Shown: positions 1-8,618, counted from the first letter of the stretch. The stretch: 17,510 nucleotides of DNA from Opitutaceae bacterium (GCA_031272375.1 JAISTY010000180.1:1-17510), one strand, 5' to 3'. A program made the numbers and translations. The notes: generated by a model from the sequence alone, not told the origin.

Positions 1-340
<340 letters not shown>

Positions 341-344
341 TATA

Positions 345-533
345 AAATTACACAGAAGTCACGGAGCCAGGACGGAGCGCAAGGAGTTTTAAACCATTGA
401 ATAGAAACAAAATAAATACAATTCCCAAACAGCCTGTCGCATCCCCAAAACGCCTTCCTCCCGACCTTTTTAACTTCTGTTCAAAAAATCCCTATGCCTT
501 TCCTCTCCGCTTCGTGATTTCCGTGTGATAACC
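345..533. repeat. Dispersed palindromic repeat, element A
   Basis: This AT-richer element fills nearly the whole dapB-ruvA gap. The outer arms at 350-367 (ACACAGAAGTCACGGAGC) and 509-526 are inverted copies of each other, matching at about 15 of 18 positions. An inner arm, TTAACTTCTGTTCAA at 470-484, faces a degenerate partner near 394-410. The same 15-mer occurs in inverse orientation at 15171-15185 inside element B, so both belong to one family. No open reading frame or transposase is present. It ends about 15 bases before the ruvA start, so any ruvA promoter must lie in or overlap it. Confidence 0.7.
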
Positions 534-547
534 TAACCCGCTTCCCG

Positions 548-1186
548 ATGCTCGCTTACATTACAGGCAAACTCGCCTCCGCCACACCGCTCGCCGCCGT
601 CATAGACGTCCATGGCCTCGGCTACCTCGTGCACATCCCCGTCACCACCGCTGAAAAGCTGCCGCGCCTTGGCGACCCCGTGAAACTCCACACGCACGTC
701 ATCTACCGCGAGGACGCCCAGACGCTCTACGGCTTCGCCACGCCGGAGGAGCGCGACTTCTTCCGCCTCATGATTGAAAACGTCAGCGGCATCGGCCCCA
801 AGCTCGCCATCACCATCATGAGCAAACTCTCCGTCCCCATGCTCGAGACGACGATACGCGACGCCGACGCCGCGACCCTCTCCAAATGCCCCGGCATCGG
901 CAAAAAGACCGCCGAGCGCCTCGTCATCGAGCTCCGCGGCAAAATCCCCGCCTTCACGGCCTCCGCGACGCCTGTGGCGCCCGCCGCCGTTTCCGCGTCC
1001 GCCGCCCCGCGACAACCTGCCGCGCAACAACCCGCCGCCGCCCAGCGCCACCGCGACGCCGTCCTCGCCCTCTCCGCCCTCGGCTACAAACCCTCCGAAG
1101 CCGACGAGGCCGTCCGCCGCGCCGCCCAGCAGCTCGACCCCGACGCCAGCACCGAGCAGCTCATCAAAAAAGCCTTCAACACCTGA
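548..1186 (+). CDS. ruvA: Holliday junction branch migration protein RuvA
   Basis: RuvA binds four-way DNA junctions as a tetramer and loads the RuvB helicase for recombinational repair. The 212-residue length is normal for the family. The N-terminal OB-fold domain (about 1-64, starting MLAYITGKL) contains GYLVHIP and YREDAQTLYGF. Two helix-hairpin-helix motifs follow, VSGIGPKLAI at 79-88 and CPGIGKKTAERLVIELR at 114-130. An Ala/Pro/Gln-rich linker at about 135-167 leads to domain III (168-212, ALGYKPSEADEAV), the RuvB-contacting part. No good Shine-Dalgarno precedes the ATG, but the protein begins exactly where RuvA proteins begin. rnc follows after 13 bases and is probably co-transcribed. 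ruvB and ruvC are not in the window. Confidence 0.97.
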   Translation: MLAYITGKLASATPLAAVIDVHGLGYLVHIPVTTAEKLPRLGDPVKLHTHVIYREDAQTLYGFATPEERDFFRLMIENVSGIGPKLAITIMSKLSVPMLETTIRDADAATLSKCPGIGKKTAERLVIELRGKIPAFTASATPVAPAAVSASAAPRQPAAQQPAAAQRHRDAVLALSALGYKPSEADEAVRRAAQQLDPDASTEQLIKKAFNT

Positions 1187-1199
1187 CCCGCCGCGCGAC

Positions 1200-1925
1200 A
1201 TGAGAAAAAAGCCCCCCGCGTTTCCGCCGCCCCCCGATCTGGACGAGATCCAGCGGCGGCTCGGCCATGTTTTCCGCGACCCCGAACTGCCGCGCCGCGC
1301 CCTCACGCACCCCTCCCTCGCCCAGGAGCGCGACGGCAACACCGACGCCTCCAACCAGCGCCTTGAGTTCCTCGGCGACGCCGTCCTCCAGCTCATCCTC
1401 GCCGAGGCCCTCTACCGCGAGCGTCCCGGCGACCGCGAGGGCGACCTCAGCAAGCACCGCGCCGCGCTCGTCAAAGGCGCCCGCCTCTCCGAAATCGCCC
1501 TCGGCCTCGGCCTCGACCACCACCTCCTCCTCGGCGCCGGCGAGGAGCAAACCGGCGGGCGCCGCCGCCCCGCCGCCCTTGAGGACGCCCTCGAGGCGCT
1601 CGTCGGGGCCGTCTATCTCGACAGCGACTACCCGACAACCCGCCGCGTCGTCCTCGCGCTTTACGGCGGCTTGTCCGCGCAACTGCCCCGGCTCGCGGGG
1701 GAGAACCCCAAGGGGCGCCTCCAGGAAATCATCCAGCGCCGGCAACCCGCCGCCACCGCGCTGCGCTACGAGACGCGCCACGCCTCCGGCGCCGACCACG
1801 CCCGCGAATACGAGTCCGTCCTCCACCTCAACGGAACCCCGCTCGCCACCGGGCGCGGCAGCTCGAAGAAGTCCGCCGAGGAGTCCGCCGCCCTCGCCGC
1901 CCTTGAGAAACTGGGCCGCCCCTGA
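1200..1925 (+). CDS. rnc: Ribonuclease III
   Basis: This dimeric endonuclease cleaves double-stranded RNA in rRNA maturation and mRNA turnover. It has 241 residues. The catalytic domain (about 15-160) carries the signature NQRLEFLGDAVL at 52-63, giving acidic residues E56 and D60. EDALEALVGAVYLD at 128-141 supplies D129 and E132, which match E. coli D114 and E117. A double-stranded-RNA-binding domain spans about 169-240, with NPKGRLQEIIQ and GRGSSKKSAEESAALAALEKL. One oddity is Q53, where E. coli has E38. The proline-rich N-terminus (PPAFPPPP) is a short extension. The gene lies 13 bases after ruvA and ends 6 bases from the convergent rnhB stop, leaving no room for a terminator between them. 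Confidence 0.96.
   Translation: MRKKPPAFPPPPDLDEIQRRLGHVFRDPELPRRALTHPSLAQERDGNTDASNQRLEFLGDAVLQLILAEALYRERPGDREGDLSKHRAALVKGARLSEIALGLGLDHHLLLGAGEEQTGGRRRPAALEDALEALVGAVYLDSDYPTTRRVVLALYGGLSAQLPRLAGENPKGRLQEIIQRRQPAATALRYETRHASGADHAREYESVLHLNGTPLATGRGSSKKSAEESAALAALEKLGRP
1664..1675 (+). repeat. 12-mer motif CGGCGGCTTGTC, copy 1
   Basis: Exact copy inside rnc, read as Gly-Gly-Leu-Ser (GGC GGC TTG TCC). The family is discussed in the findings. Confidence 0.7.
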
Positions 1926-1931
1926 CCCGCC

Positions 1932-2693
1932 TCATTCCTCCCAGAAATGCGTCTGCGCGGGGTCAATCCGCCCGGCCATCAGCTTCCGCAGGAACAGCCC
2001 CCGGTGCTCCGCGCACGGCCCGTGCGCCAGGATGGCCGCGCGGTGCTCCTCCGTGCCGTAGCCCTTGTGCCGCGCGAAACCGTAGCGCGGGAATTTCGCG
2101 TCCAGCCCGTCCATCAGCGCGTCCCGCGTCACCTTCGCCACGATGGACGCCATCGCCACGCACAACGACCGCGCGTCCCCGCGCACAAGCCCCGTGTGGG
2201 GGTAGGGGAAGTGTTTCAGCGGCAGGCCGTCTATCAGGATCCTGCACGAGACGCGCGGGCGGTAGGCGGCGATCTCCTCCGCCGTCGAGAACAGATCCGG
2301 CTCCGTTTTCCGCGCGAAATCCGACGGCTTGTAAATCCCCTCCAGCGCGCGCCGCATCGCGAGCCGCGTGGCGCCGAGGATGTTCAGCGTCTCCACCTCG
2401 GCGGCGTCGGCCACACCGTAGGTCGCGTGGATGAGGCCGGCGGCGGCCAGCCGCTCGAACTCCGCCCACAACGCCTCCCGCTCCCCCGCCGTCAGCTGTT
2501 TCGAGTCGTTCACGCGCCCCGCGTTCGCCACCGCCCAGCGGCCCTCCAAAAAAGGCCGCCCGACCAGCACCGCCCCCGCCACCACCGGCCCGGCCAGCGC
2601 GCCGCGCCCGGCCTCGTCAACGCCGATCAGCTCCGCCGCCTCCCCCAGCTGTTTCAGGTCGAACCCGCGCAACTGACGTCGTCCGGCCGCCAT
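1932..2693 (-). CDS. rnhB: Ribonuclease HII
   Basis: RNase HII nicks the RNA strand of RNA/DNA hybrids and removes single ribonucleotides misincorporated in DNA. The 253-residue protein has LIGVDEAGRGALAGPVVAGAV at about 22-42 (catalytic D26, E27). DSKQL follows at 63-67, LIDG at 153-156 (D155), and ASIVAKVTRD at 182-191 (D191). The C-terminal YGFARHKGYGTEEH and HRGLF blocks are typical. The reading frame stays open far upstream of this ATG, but that part is antisense-frame shadow of rnhC. The ATG at 2693-2691 shares its A with the rnhC stop (TAATG), which fixes the start and suggests translation by reinitiation after rnhC. A central stretch of about 15-20 residues (YKPSDFARKTEPDLFSTAEE) looks longer than in the E. 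coli enzyme. Confidence 0.95.
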   Translation of the reverse strand: MAAGRRQLRGFDLKQLGEAAELIGVDEAGRGALAGPVVAGAVLVGRPFLEGRWAVANAGRVNDSKQLTAGEREALWAEFERLAAAGLIHATYGVADAAEVETLNILGATRLAMRRALEGIYKPSDFARKTEPDLFSTAEEIAAYRPRVSCRILIDGLPLKHFPYPHTGLVRGDARSLCVAMASIVAKVTRDALMDGLDAKFPRYGFARHKGYGTEEHRAAILAHGPCAEHRGLFLRKLMAGRIDPAQTHFWEE

Positions 2694-3718
2694 TATTTTC
2701 TCCCGTAAAAGGCGAACTCCCGCGGCTCCGGCAGCGGCAGCTCGCCCAAAAGCCCCAGTTCCTTGACGACCTCGAACGCCGTGCGGAAATGCAGTTTCGC
2801 GAAGTCCCCCAGCGCCCGCGCCCCGAATTTCTTGATGATTTCGCGCGCCTGCTCCCGCACCAACGGCGAGCTGGAACCCTTTTGCAGCGGCGCGCCGAAT
2901 TTCCGCGACAAGCCGCCGAGCGTCCGCACGAACTCCGCCCGCGCCACGATGGACGCCGCCGCCACCACCGGGTCCTCCTCCGCCTTCGTCCGCATCCGCA
3001 GCTCGAAGTCCCGCACCCCTTTTTTCCGCAGCTCGCGCTGCACGAGCGGCTGTTTGGAGAACTGGTCGAGCAGGCCCCACGGAACCTTTTTTTCCGCGAG
3101 CGCCTGCTCCAGCGCCGTCGCGTGCTGCCACGCCAGCAGGGAGTTCAGGTTCGCCCGCGGGCGCCGCATCAGCTCGTTGTATTTCGGCATCCCGCAGAAG
3201 ACCGTTTTGACGACAACGCCCTTTGTTCCGCGGATCAGCCGGTCCAGTTTGACGATCGAGGTGTCGGCGACGCGTTTGGAGTCCATCACGCCGGCCTCCC
3301 GCCAGGCCTCGATGGCTGCCTTGTCCGCGATGACCGTCGCCGCGATGACCGGCCCGAAAAAGTCGCCCTTTCCGCTCTCGTCCAGTCCCGCGTGCGTCTC
3401 GAACCAGTCCGGGTGCAGCACCTCGTCGTAGCCCAGCCGCGCCTCGCCGGTGATCTCCGCCTCGATGACGTCGCGCACGAAGTCCTCGGTGCCCTTGCCG
3501 GCGACGACGAGTTTTCCGCTCTGGTAGGCGGTGGCGTTCACCTTCAGGTGGTCGGCGCGGAAGGCGAAGCGGGCGTAGGGGACGTCGAAGGGGATCCAGT
3601 GCCGTTTTTCGCACCAGGCCTTCAGGGCGTCCATCTGCGCGTCATCCAGCTTGAGCGTGTGGCTGGAGATTTTTTTCGGCGGCCCGGAGCCGGCGGTGTC
3701 ATTGAATTTCGAGGGCAT
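2693..3718 (-). CDS. rnhC: Ribonuclease HIII
   Basis: RNase HIII is a type 2 RNase H that cuts RNA/DNA hybrids. It is distinguished from HII by an N-terminal substrate-binding domain. At 341 residues it has that extra domain (about 15-105, including KVNATAYQSGKLVVAGKG). The catalytic motifs follow: GLDESGKGDFFGPV at 111-124 (D113, E114), DSKRV at 146-150, LLDQFSK at 216-222 (D218) and AAASIVARAEF at 253-263. I did not assign the fourth acidic ligand. The chosen ATG has only GCGG upstream, but in-frame stops lie just before it. Its stop overlaps the rnhB start by one base. The upstream neighbour kdsD ends 62 bases away on the same strand. Confidence 0.94.
   Translation of the reverse strand: MPSKFNDTAGSGPPKKISSHTLKLDDAQMDALKAWCEKRHWIPFDVPYARFAFRADHLKVNATAYQSGKLVVAGKGTEDFVRDVIEAEITGEARLGYDEVLHPDWFETHAGLDESGKGDFFGPVIAATVIADKAAIEAWREAGVMDSKRVADTSIVKLDRLIRGTKGVVVKTVFCGMPKYNELMRRPRANLNSLLAWQHATALEQALAEKKVPWGLLDQFSKQPLVQRELRKKGVRDFELRMRTKAEEDPVVAAASIVARAEFVRTLGGLSRKFGAPLQKGSSSPLVREQAREIIKKFGARALGDFAKLHFRTAFEVVKELGLLGELPLPEPREFAFYGRK
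2907..2918 (-). repeat. 12-mer motif CGGCGGCTTGTC, copy 2 (minus strand)
   Basis: Exact copy inside rnhC, read as Gly-Gly-Leu-Ser (GGC GGC TTG TCG). It is the only one of the eight copies on the minus strand. Confidence 0.7.
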
Positions 3719-3780
3719 CCGCGGTCATCACGCCACAACCCGCCGCCCCTCTTCAACCCGCAAAATGGACGGCGCGCGGC

Positions 3781-4776
3781 TCACGCCTTCTCCACCATCG
3801 CGACGAACTCCATCATGTTTTTCTCGTCGAGAATGCCGACGACGCGGCCCTTGGCGTCCACGACGGGGGCGTTCGCGAATTTGCGCCGGTAAAAGACGCG
3901 CGCGGCCTCCACCGCCGGCAGGTTGTCGCGGATGCTCGTCGGACGGCGCGTCATCACCTCGCCGATGCTCCGGGAGAGGATGGAGGCGTCCTTTTGCAGC
4001 CCGCGGCGCAGGTCGCCGTCGGTGAAGAACCCGCGCAGCTCGCCGCGCGGCCCCGCGACGCTCACGGCGCCGCTTTTGCGCTCCGTCATCACAAAGAGGG
4101 CGTCGCGGACGCTCGCGTTTTCGCGGACGATGGGGTTGTCCGCCCCGCCGTGCATGATGTCGCGCACGGAGCAGGTCAGGAGCCTGCCGAGCGCGCCGCC
4201 GGGATGGAACACCGCGAAGTCCTCCTTTTTGAAGCCCTTCATCCGCATGAGGCAGATCGCCAGCGCGTCGCCCGCCGCGAGCATCGCCGTGGTCGAGGAC
4301 GTCGGCGCGAGGTTGTAGGGGCACGCTTCCTTTTCGACGCGGATGGCGATGTGGATGTCCGAGAGTCTTGCGAGCGGGGAGGCCGCGTTGCCCGTCATTG
4401 AGATCACCGTCAGTTTGCGGCGGCTCAGGAAGGGCGGCAGCTTGTTCACGTCGCCGCTGTTGCCGGAGAAGGAGAGCATCAGGGCGATGTCGCCCCGCGC
4501 GAGCATGCCGAGGTCGCCGTGGAAGGCCTCCGCCGCGTGCACGAAGAACGCGGGCGTCCCCGTCGAGGCGAGGGTCGCGGCGATTTTGCGGCCGACGTGG
4601 CCGCTTTTCCCGAGGCCGACGACGACGACGCGGCCCTTCGCCGCGGCGATCGCCCTTGCCGCGGCCACGAAGCCGGCGTCGAGGCCGCGGGCGGTCGCCT
4701 CGAGCGCCTCCGCCTCCATTTTGAGGACCTCGCGGGCCTGTTTTCTGATCATCGCGTCCGTCATGGCCGTTTTCAT
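3781..4776 (-). CDS. kdsD: D-arabinose-5-phosphate isomerase (KdsD/KpsF family)
   Basis: The enzyme converts ribulose 5-phosphate to arabinose 5-phosphate, the first dedicated step to KDO for lipopolysaccharide. The 331-residue protein has a SIS sugar-isomerase domain at about 35-200. Within it are VGLGKSGHVGRKIAATLASTG at 53-73, HGDLGM at 86-91, LSFSGNSGD at 101-109 and VFHPGGALGR at 189-198. Two CBS domains follow, at about 205-262 (VRDIM to FTDGDLRRGL) and 271-326 (IGEVM to GILDEKNMM). I chose the ATG at 4776-4774 because it overlaps the kdsA stop as ATGA, which implies coupling. A second in-frame ATG lies 12 bases downstream. Its gene partner supports KDO synthesis rather than a capsule-specific role. 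Confidence 0.94.
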   Translation of the reverse strand: MKTAMTDAMIRKQAREVLKMEAEALEATARGLDAGFVAAARAIAAAKGRVVVVGLGKSGHVGRKIAATLASTGTPAFFVHAAEAFHGDLGMLARGDIALMLSFSGNSGDVNKLPPFLSRRKLTVISMTGNAASPLARLSDIHIAIRVEKEACPYNLAPTSSTTAMLAAGDALAICLMRMKGFKKEDFAVFHPGGALGRLLTCSVRDIMHGGADNPIVRENASVRDALFVMTERKSGAVSVAGPRGELRGFFTDGDLRRGLQKDASILSRSIGEVMTRRPTSIRDNLPAVEAARVFYRRKFANAPVVDAKGRVVGILDEKNMMEFVAMVEKA

Positions 4777-5612
4777 TTCAGGGAGCTTTTTTCCGCGCGG
4801 AAGGACTTCACCAAGGCGTCTATTTTGCGCGTCTCGGCGACCATCCGTTTGAGCATCGGGTAGGTGAGGGAATTGGGTCCGTCGGAGAGTGCCTTGTCGG
4901 GGTTGGGGTGGGCCTCGAAGAAGATCCCCGCGATGCCGAGGGCTGTGGCGGCCTTCGCGAGGACGGGTGCGAGCGTCCGGTCGCCGCCGGTGGCGCCGCC
5001 CAGCGAGCCGGGGCGCTGGACCGAGTGCGTCGCGTCGAAGATCACCGGGTAGCCGAACTGCTTCATCACGTGCAGACCGCGCATGTCCACGACGAGGTCG
5101 CCGTAGCCGAAGGAGGTGCCGCGCTCGGTCAGGAGGATGTTCCGGTTTCCGGTGGACTCGATTTTGCGGATGATTTGCTCGACGCCCCAGGGGGCGAGGA
5201 ACTGGCCCTTTTTGACGTTGATGACGCGGCCCGTCTCGCCGCAGGCGAGCAGCAGGTCCGTCTGGCGGCAGAGGAAGGCGGGGATTTGCAAAACATCGGC
5301 GACTTTCGCGCAGGCGGCGGCCTGCCACGGCTCGTGCACGTCGGCCACCACCGGAAGCCCCAGCAGCTCCTTCGCGCGCGCCAGGATTTCGAGGCCCTTT
5401 TCCAACCCCGGTCCGCGGAAGGCCGAGAGGGAGGTGCGGTTCGCCTTGTCGAAGGACGCCTTCAGCATGAAGCGCGCGCCGACGGTTTTCGCTATGGCCG
5501 CCGCCGAGCCGAGGTAATGCTGCTCGCTTTCGATCACGCAGGTTCCGCCGATGAAGAACAGCGGCAGCTTGTTTGAAATCCTCGTGTCCCCGACCTTGAT
5601 GACCTTGTCCAT
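4773..5612 (-). CDS. kdsA: 3-deoxy-D-manno-octulosonate 8-phosphate synthase, metal-dependent type
   Basis: KdsA condenses arabinose 5-phosphate with phosphoenolpyruvate to give KDO 8-phosphate. Motifs in order are GGTCVIESE at 22-30, KASFDKANRTS at 51-61, DVHEP at 91-95, RQTDLL at 116-121, NVKKGQF at 132-138, DATHSVQRPG at 193-202 and EAHPNPDKALSDGP at 233-246. The four metal ligands of the Aquifex-type enzyme appear present as C25, H196, E233 and D244. E. coli KdsA, a metal-independent enzyme, has Asn at the Cys position. This one is therefore predicted to need a divalent metal. I chose ATG 5612 because it gives 279 residues and the usual N-terminus; the frame opens up to an ATG at 5660, adding 16 atypical residues. 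The stop overlaps the kdsD start. Confidence 0.95.
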   Translation of the reverse strand: MDKVIKVGDTRISNKLPLFFIGGTCVIESEQHYLGSAAAIAKTVGARFMLKASFDKANRTSLSAFRGPGLEKGLEILARAKELLGLPVVADVHEPWQAAACAKVADVLQIPAFLCRQTDLLLACGETGRVINVKKGQFLAPWGVEQIIRKIESTGNRNILLTERGTSFGYGDLVVDMRGLHVMKQFGYPVIFDATHSVQRPGSLGGATGGDRTLAPVLAKAATALGIAGIFFEAHPNPDKALSDGPNSLTYPMLKRMVAETRKIDALVKSFRAEKSSLK

Positions 5613-5655
5613 GCCGCGCGAGGGAAACGCCCGCCGTCCGCCGCGCGAGCCAAAA

Positions 5656-5697
5656 TGCAAAACTCACGGCGGGGCGGGGCGGTTGTTTTGCAAAACT
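5656..5697. promoter_or_regulatory. Paired TGCAAAACT sites upstream of kdsA
   Basis: The 100-base gap between the exported-protein gene and kdsA holds two identical 9-mers, TGCAAAACT, at 5656-5664 and 5689-5697. Their starts are 33 bases apart, about three helical turns. The second lies in a perfect 12-base palindrome, GTTTTGCAAAAC, at 5685-5696. The sites stand out as AT-rich in GC-rich surroundings and sit 44 to 85 bases upstream of the chosen kdsA start. They could be an operator for the kdsA-kdsD unit; no bound protein can be named. Confidence 0.35.
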
Positions 5698-5712
5698 TCC
5701 GCCGCCGCGCGG

Positions 5713-8499
5713 TCATTTTCCGGCGGCGGCTTGTCGCGGGGCGGAGGCGACGCGGTATTCCGGCGAAACGGCGGGCGCGCCCTTCGCGGGGGTGATTTTG
5801 AAACGGAAGACGAAGTCCTCGCCGTCGGCGAGGGGGACGCTGAACTCGTGCGGGTAGGCGTCGTCCGAGAAGGTTTCCCAGCGTCCGCCGCGGAGAACCT
5901 CGATGGAGGCCTTTTTCAGCTCGCCGGGTTTGGCGCGGAGGAAGGCGTAGCCGGAGCGGAGGCCGTCGCCCATCGCGAGCAGGTGGGCCGCGCCCGTGCC
6001 GCCGAAATCGAACGACAGGCTGCCGCCGGCGGGCGCGGGGGAGCCTCCGAGGATTTTGCGCTGGAAGGTCGTTGTCATGTCCACGCCGGGGACGCGCAGG
6101 GCGGCGAGGCCGCGCGGCGGCAGTTCGAGCGACAAGGCGCCGTCAACGACGGGGATTTCCCTGCCGGCGTCCGTGAGGAGGATGGCGGACAAGGCGCCGG
6201 CGGGCAGGCGGGTTTTGTCGAGGCGGACGGTGACCTTTTGCGGGCGGTGCGACTGGTTGGCCAGCGCGAGGCAGAGGCCGCCGCCGCTGCGCGCGGCGAG
6301 CCAGTTGACCTCGATGTTGCCGGTTTGGACGAGGCCGCGGGGCATCCAGATATGCGCGTCGTCGCGGTCGTAAAAGCGGCCCGGTTCCGCGCCATAGACC
6401 TTGGAGGCGAGGTAGGCGTAGCACTCGGCGAAGTGGCCGGGGAAGCGGACGCGCCCGTTGGAGAGGCCCTCGACGTCGGTGACGAGGTAGTCGAAGAGCA
6501 TGGCGGCGTGCGGCCAGATGTGGTTGTAATGGAATGAATTGTAGCTCAACTCCTTCAACGGGCGCAGGGGGTAGTCGCGGAGTTCATAGACGTTGGTGCG
6601 GGCGGTGTTGAGGTGGTAGCCGGGGAAGTTTTCGGAGCGGCCGACGAGGGCGTCGCGGGCGAGATCCTGGAAGAAGGGGATGCCGGCGGCTTGTCCGGCG
6701 CGGAGGAGCCAGGTCATCGGGACGGCGAGGAAGACGCCGCGGTGTCCGGTGGAGGTGGAGGGGCCTTCGGAGACGAGGCCGATTTCGCTGGCGCGCCAGG
6801 CGGGGACGCGGGTTTCGGGCGTCGCGATGGCGGTCTTTTTTTTCGCGGCCATATACCAGTAGAGCGGCGCCTTGCCGCCGGGGTTCACGGTGATGTCGCC
6901 GTCGGGGACCTTGGGGCACATCCAGAGGAAGCGGGTGTATTCGCGGGCGCCGCGGACGGCCGCGTCGAGCCAGCGGCGCTCGCCGGTTTCGGCGAAGAGA
7001 TCCATCAGTTGGATCCAGCGGGTGCGAGAGGTCCACATGGTGAGGGAGCCGGGGTCGGCCTCGGCGGCGCGGGCTTTTTGGATGTCGGCGTCGGCGGCGG
7101 CGCGGGCGCGGGCGAGGCGGGCGGGGTCGCCGGTGAGACGGAAAATCTCGAGGTTGCGGATGATGGAGTTGCCGCGGCGGTTGTCGGCGAGGGCGAGGTC
7201 GGCGAGAGTCTTGGCGCGTTTTTGGGAGAAGGCGGCGAGGGCGGCCAGCTCGCTGGAAATCATGTTGGGGCCGTTGAGCGTCCAGTCGGCGTGCTGGCCG
7301 GTGATTTTGGGGTCGTCGGCGAAGAGGCGTTTGGTGCGGGAGAGGCCGGCTTCGATCATGGGCAGGGCGCGGCGCCGGTAGATGTCCTCGCGGTCGAACG
7401 CGAGCGCGAGCGAGAGCGGGTGCAGGCCGGTGACGTTGTTGACGGCGCCGGGGACGTCCGTCTCGTAGGAGCTGCCGCGCAGTTCCTCGTTGTAGAGGGC
7501 GAAGGGCGAGAGGGCGTAGTCAATGAGGTTGTCGAGGGTGGTGTTGAGGGAGCAGAGGGAGTTTTCGCGGAAATCGCGGACGCCGTAGAGGGAGCGGGCG
7601 AGGCGCTCGCAGGCGGCGTCCATGCCGCCGGGGAGGACGACGAGGCGGAGGGCGAAGCGGAGAGGTTCGCCGGCCCTGGCGCGGGAGCCGGCGCCGCCGA
7701 GCGCGGGGGAGAAGAGCATGGGGCGCGCGAGGCCGGCGGGGTCGCGGAGCGCGACGCCGAAGCGGGTGTTGTCGAACGTTGGCAATGGCTGGAAAGGGAT
7801 GAGCGAGGGGTCGGCGATGACGCCGGTGGTTTTGCCGGCGGCGGTGACGAGCGCGGCGGGCAGCGTGGCGCGGTGCGTGGTCAGGTAGGGGCGGACGGGG
7901 AAACGCCTCCGCGTCCACAGGGGCGGCTGGAAAAACTCGTCGGCGGCGTCCGGCGCGACGGCGGGGGCGCCGGTGTAGCCGGCGGACCACCAGCCGTCCT
8001 TTTTCGGGGTGAGGACGACCTCAAGGAGCGGGCCGTCGGCGTCGGGTTCGGAGAGGGTGGCGGAGAGGGTGGCGAGCGGGTTGTCGGGGAAGCGCCAGGT
8101 GACGGAGCCGTTGTCCGAGGCGGCGGCTTGTCCGGCGAGGGCGAGGCTTTTTCCGGCGGCGGCGAAGAGGTCGGAGGTGCGCCCGTCCTGGTCGCCGCGG
8201 AGGATGCGGGGGTCCCAGCCGTCGCCGGTGGCGTTTGGGTCGAGGGCGCGCCCGTCCTCCCGCGCGGCGGTTTTGCCCTTCGGGAGGCGCCAGGTTTCGA
8301 CGCTGTAGGGGACGCCCGGGACGCGGTTGGGGCGGACGGCGAAGCCCGGATCCGTTTCGCGGAGGAGGAGGGTGAAGGCGGGGGCGAAGTCGGCGGAGAC
8401 GTTGCCGTTGGAGACGCGCACGGAGCCGCCGGGCAGGACGGTGAGGGCGGCGGGCGCGGGGAGGGCGAGGGCGGCGAAGGCGAGGGCGGGGAGGCGCAT
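5713..8499 (-). CDS. Large exported protein of unknown function, possible polysaccharide-active enzyme
   Basis: I do not recognise a named family. The 928-residue protein starts with a short Sec-type signal ([18 protein letters not shown], cleavage likely after residue 17 or 18). The mature part looks three-layered. First comes a beta-rich N-terminal region (about 20-290). A helical central region (about 295-700) follows, with repeated aromatic and His/Asn-rich segments such as [11 protein letters not shown] at 403-413, SGHRG-like STGHRGVF at 583-590 and [12 protein letters not shown] at 653-664. A beta-rich C-terminal region (about 720-905) closes it. That order is common in alpha/alpha-toroid glycosidases and lyases, so a periplasmic or secreted carbohydrate enzyme is a reasonable guess, not a finding. 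The start is chosen for the signal peptide; the frame opens 62 codons further up without a plausible protein. It is divergent from mraZ, and codons end in C. Confidence 0.75.
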   Translation of the reverse strand: MRLPALAFAALALPAPAALTVLPGGSVRVSNGNVSADFAPAFTLLLRETDPGFAVRPNRVPGVPYSVETWRLPKGKTAAREDGRALDPNATGDGWDPRILRGDQDGRTSDLFAAAGKSLALAGQAAASDNGSVTWRFPDNPLATLSATLSEPDADGPLLEVVLTPKKDGWWSAGYTGAPAVAPDAADEFFQPPLWTRRRFPVRPYLTTHRATLPAALVTAAGKTTGVIADPSLIPFQPLPTFDNTRFGVALRDPAGLARPMLFSPALGGAGSRARAGEPLRFALRLVVLPGGMDAACERLARSLYGVRDFRENSLCSLNTTLDNLIDYALSPFALYNEELRGSSYETDVPGAVNNVTGLHPLSLALAFDREDIYRRRALPMIEAGLSRTKRLFADDPKITGQHADWTLNGPNMISSELAALAAFSQKRAKTLADLALADNRRGNSIIRNLEIFRLTGDPARLARARAAADADIQKARAAEADPGSLTMWTSRTRWIQLMDLFAETGERRWLDAAVRGAREYTRFLWMCPKVPDGDITVNPGGKAPLYWYMAAKKKTAIATPETRVPAWRASEIGLVSEGPSTSTGHRGVFLAVPMTWLLRAGQAAGIPFFQDLARDALVGRSENFPGYHLNTARTNVYELRDYPLRPLKELSYNSFHYNHIWPHAAMLFDYLVTDVEGLSNGRVRFPGHFAECYAYLASKVYGAEPGRFYDRDDAHIWMPRGLVQTGNIEVNWLAARSGGGLCLALANQSHRPQKVTVRLDKTRLPAGALSAILLTDAGREIPVVDGALSLELPPRGLAALRVPGVDMTTTFQRKILGGSPAPAGGSLSFDFGGTGAAHLLAMGDGLRSGYAFLRAKPGELKKASIEVLRGGRWETFSDDAYPHEFSVPLADGEDFVFRFKITPAKGAPAVSPEYRVASAPRQAAAGK
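5724..5735 (+). repeat. 12-mer motif CGGCGGCTTGTC, copy 3
   Basis: Exact copy at the extreme 3' end of the exported-protein gene, antisense to it. The gene reads it in the frame CGA CAA GCC GCC, unlike copies 1 and 2. Confidence 0.7.
6684..6695 (+). repeat. 12-mer motif CGGCGGCTTGTC, copy 4
   Basis: Exact copy inside the exported-protein gene, antisense to it, decoded there as Gly-Gln-Ala-Ala (residues about 602-605). Confidence 0.7.
8121..8132 (+). repeat. 12-mer motif CGGCGGCTTGTC, copy 5
   Basis: Exact copy inside the exported-protein gene, antisense to it, decoded as Gly-Gln-Ala-Ala near residue 125. Confidence 0.7.
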
Positions 8500-8592
8500 G
8501 GGCGGAAAGGTTGGCGGGAGGGGAGGCGCGCGCGGCGGCGGGGGCGACCACCGGCGCAATGCAACGTTGACCGCGCGGGGCTGTGAACGGGT

Positions 8593-8601
8593 TGTGAATA
8601 A
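8593..8601 (-). promoter_or_regulatory. Possible DnaA box in the mraZ upstream region
   Basis: The minus strand reads TTATTCACA, an exact match to the DnaA consensus TTATNCACA. A one-mismatch relative, TTATCCTCA, lies at 8692-8700 touching the mraZ start codon. TGTGAA also occurs 11 bases upstream of the box, at 8582-8587. One exact box in a window this size is not far from chance. Confidence 0.3.
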
Positions 8602-8618
8602 CTTTCCGGCGCGGGGGC

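Noticed and set aside
1932..3614. A 560-codon minus-strand frame that would fuse extra sequence to RNase HII
   Set aside because: The upstream 300 residues are a shifted frame of rnhC; the TAATG junction gives the true rnhB start.
6613..8586. A 657-codon open frame on the plus strand opposite the exported-protein gene
   Set aside because: It is extremely Gly/Glu/Ala-rich without any motif and is the mirror of a C-ending codon gene; the minus-strand protein has a signal peptide and a normal composition.
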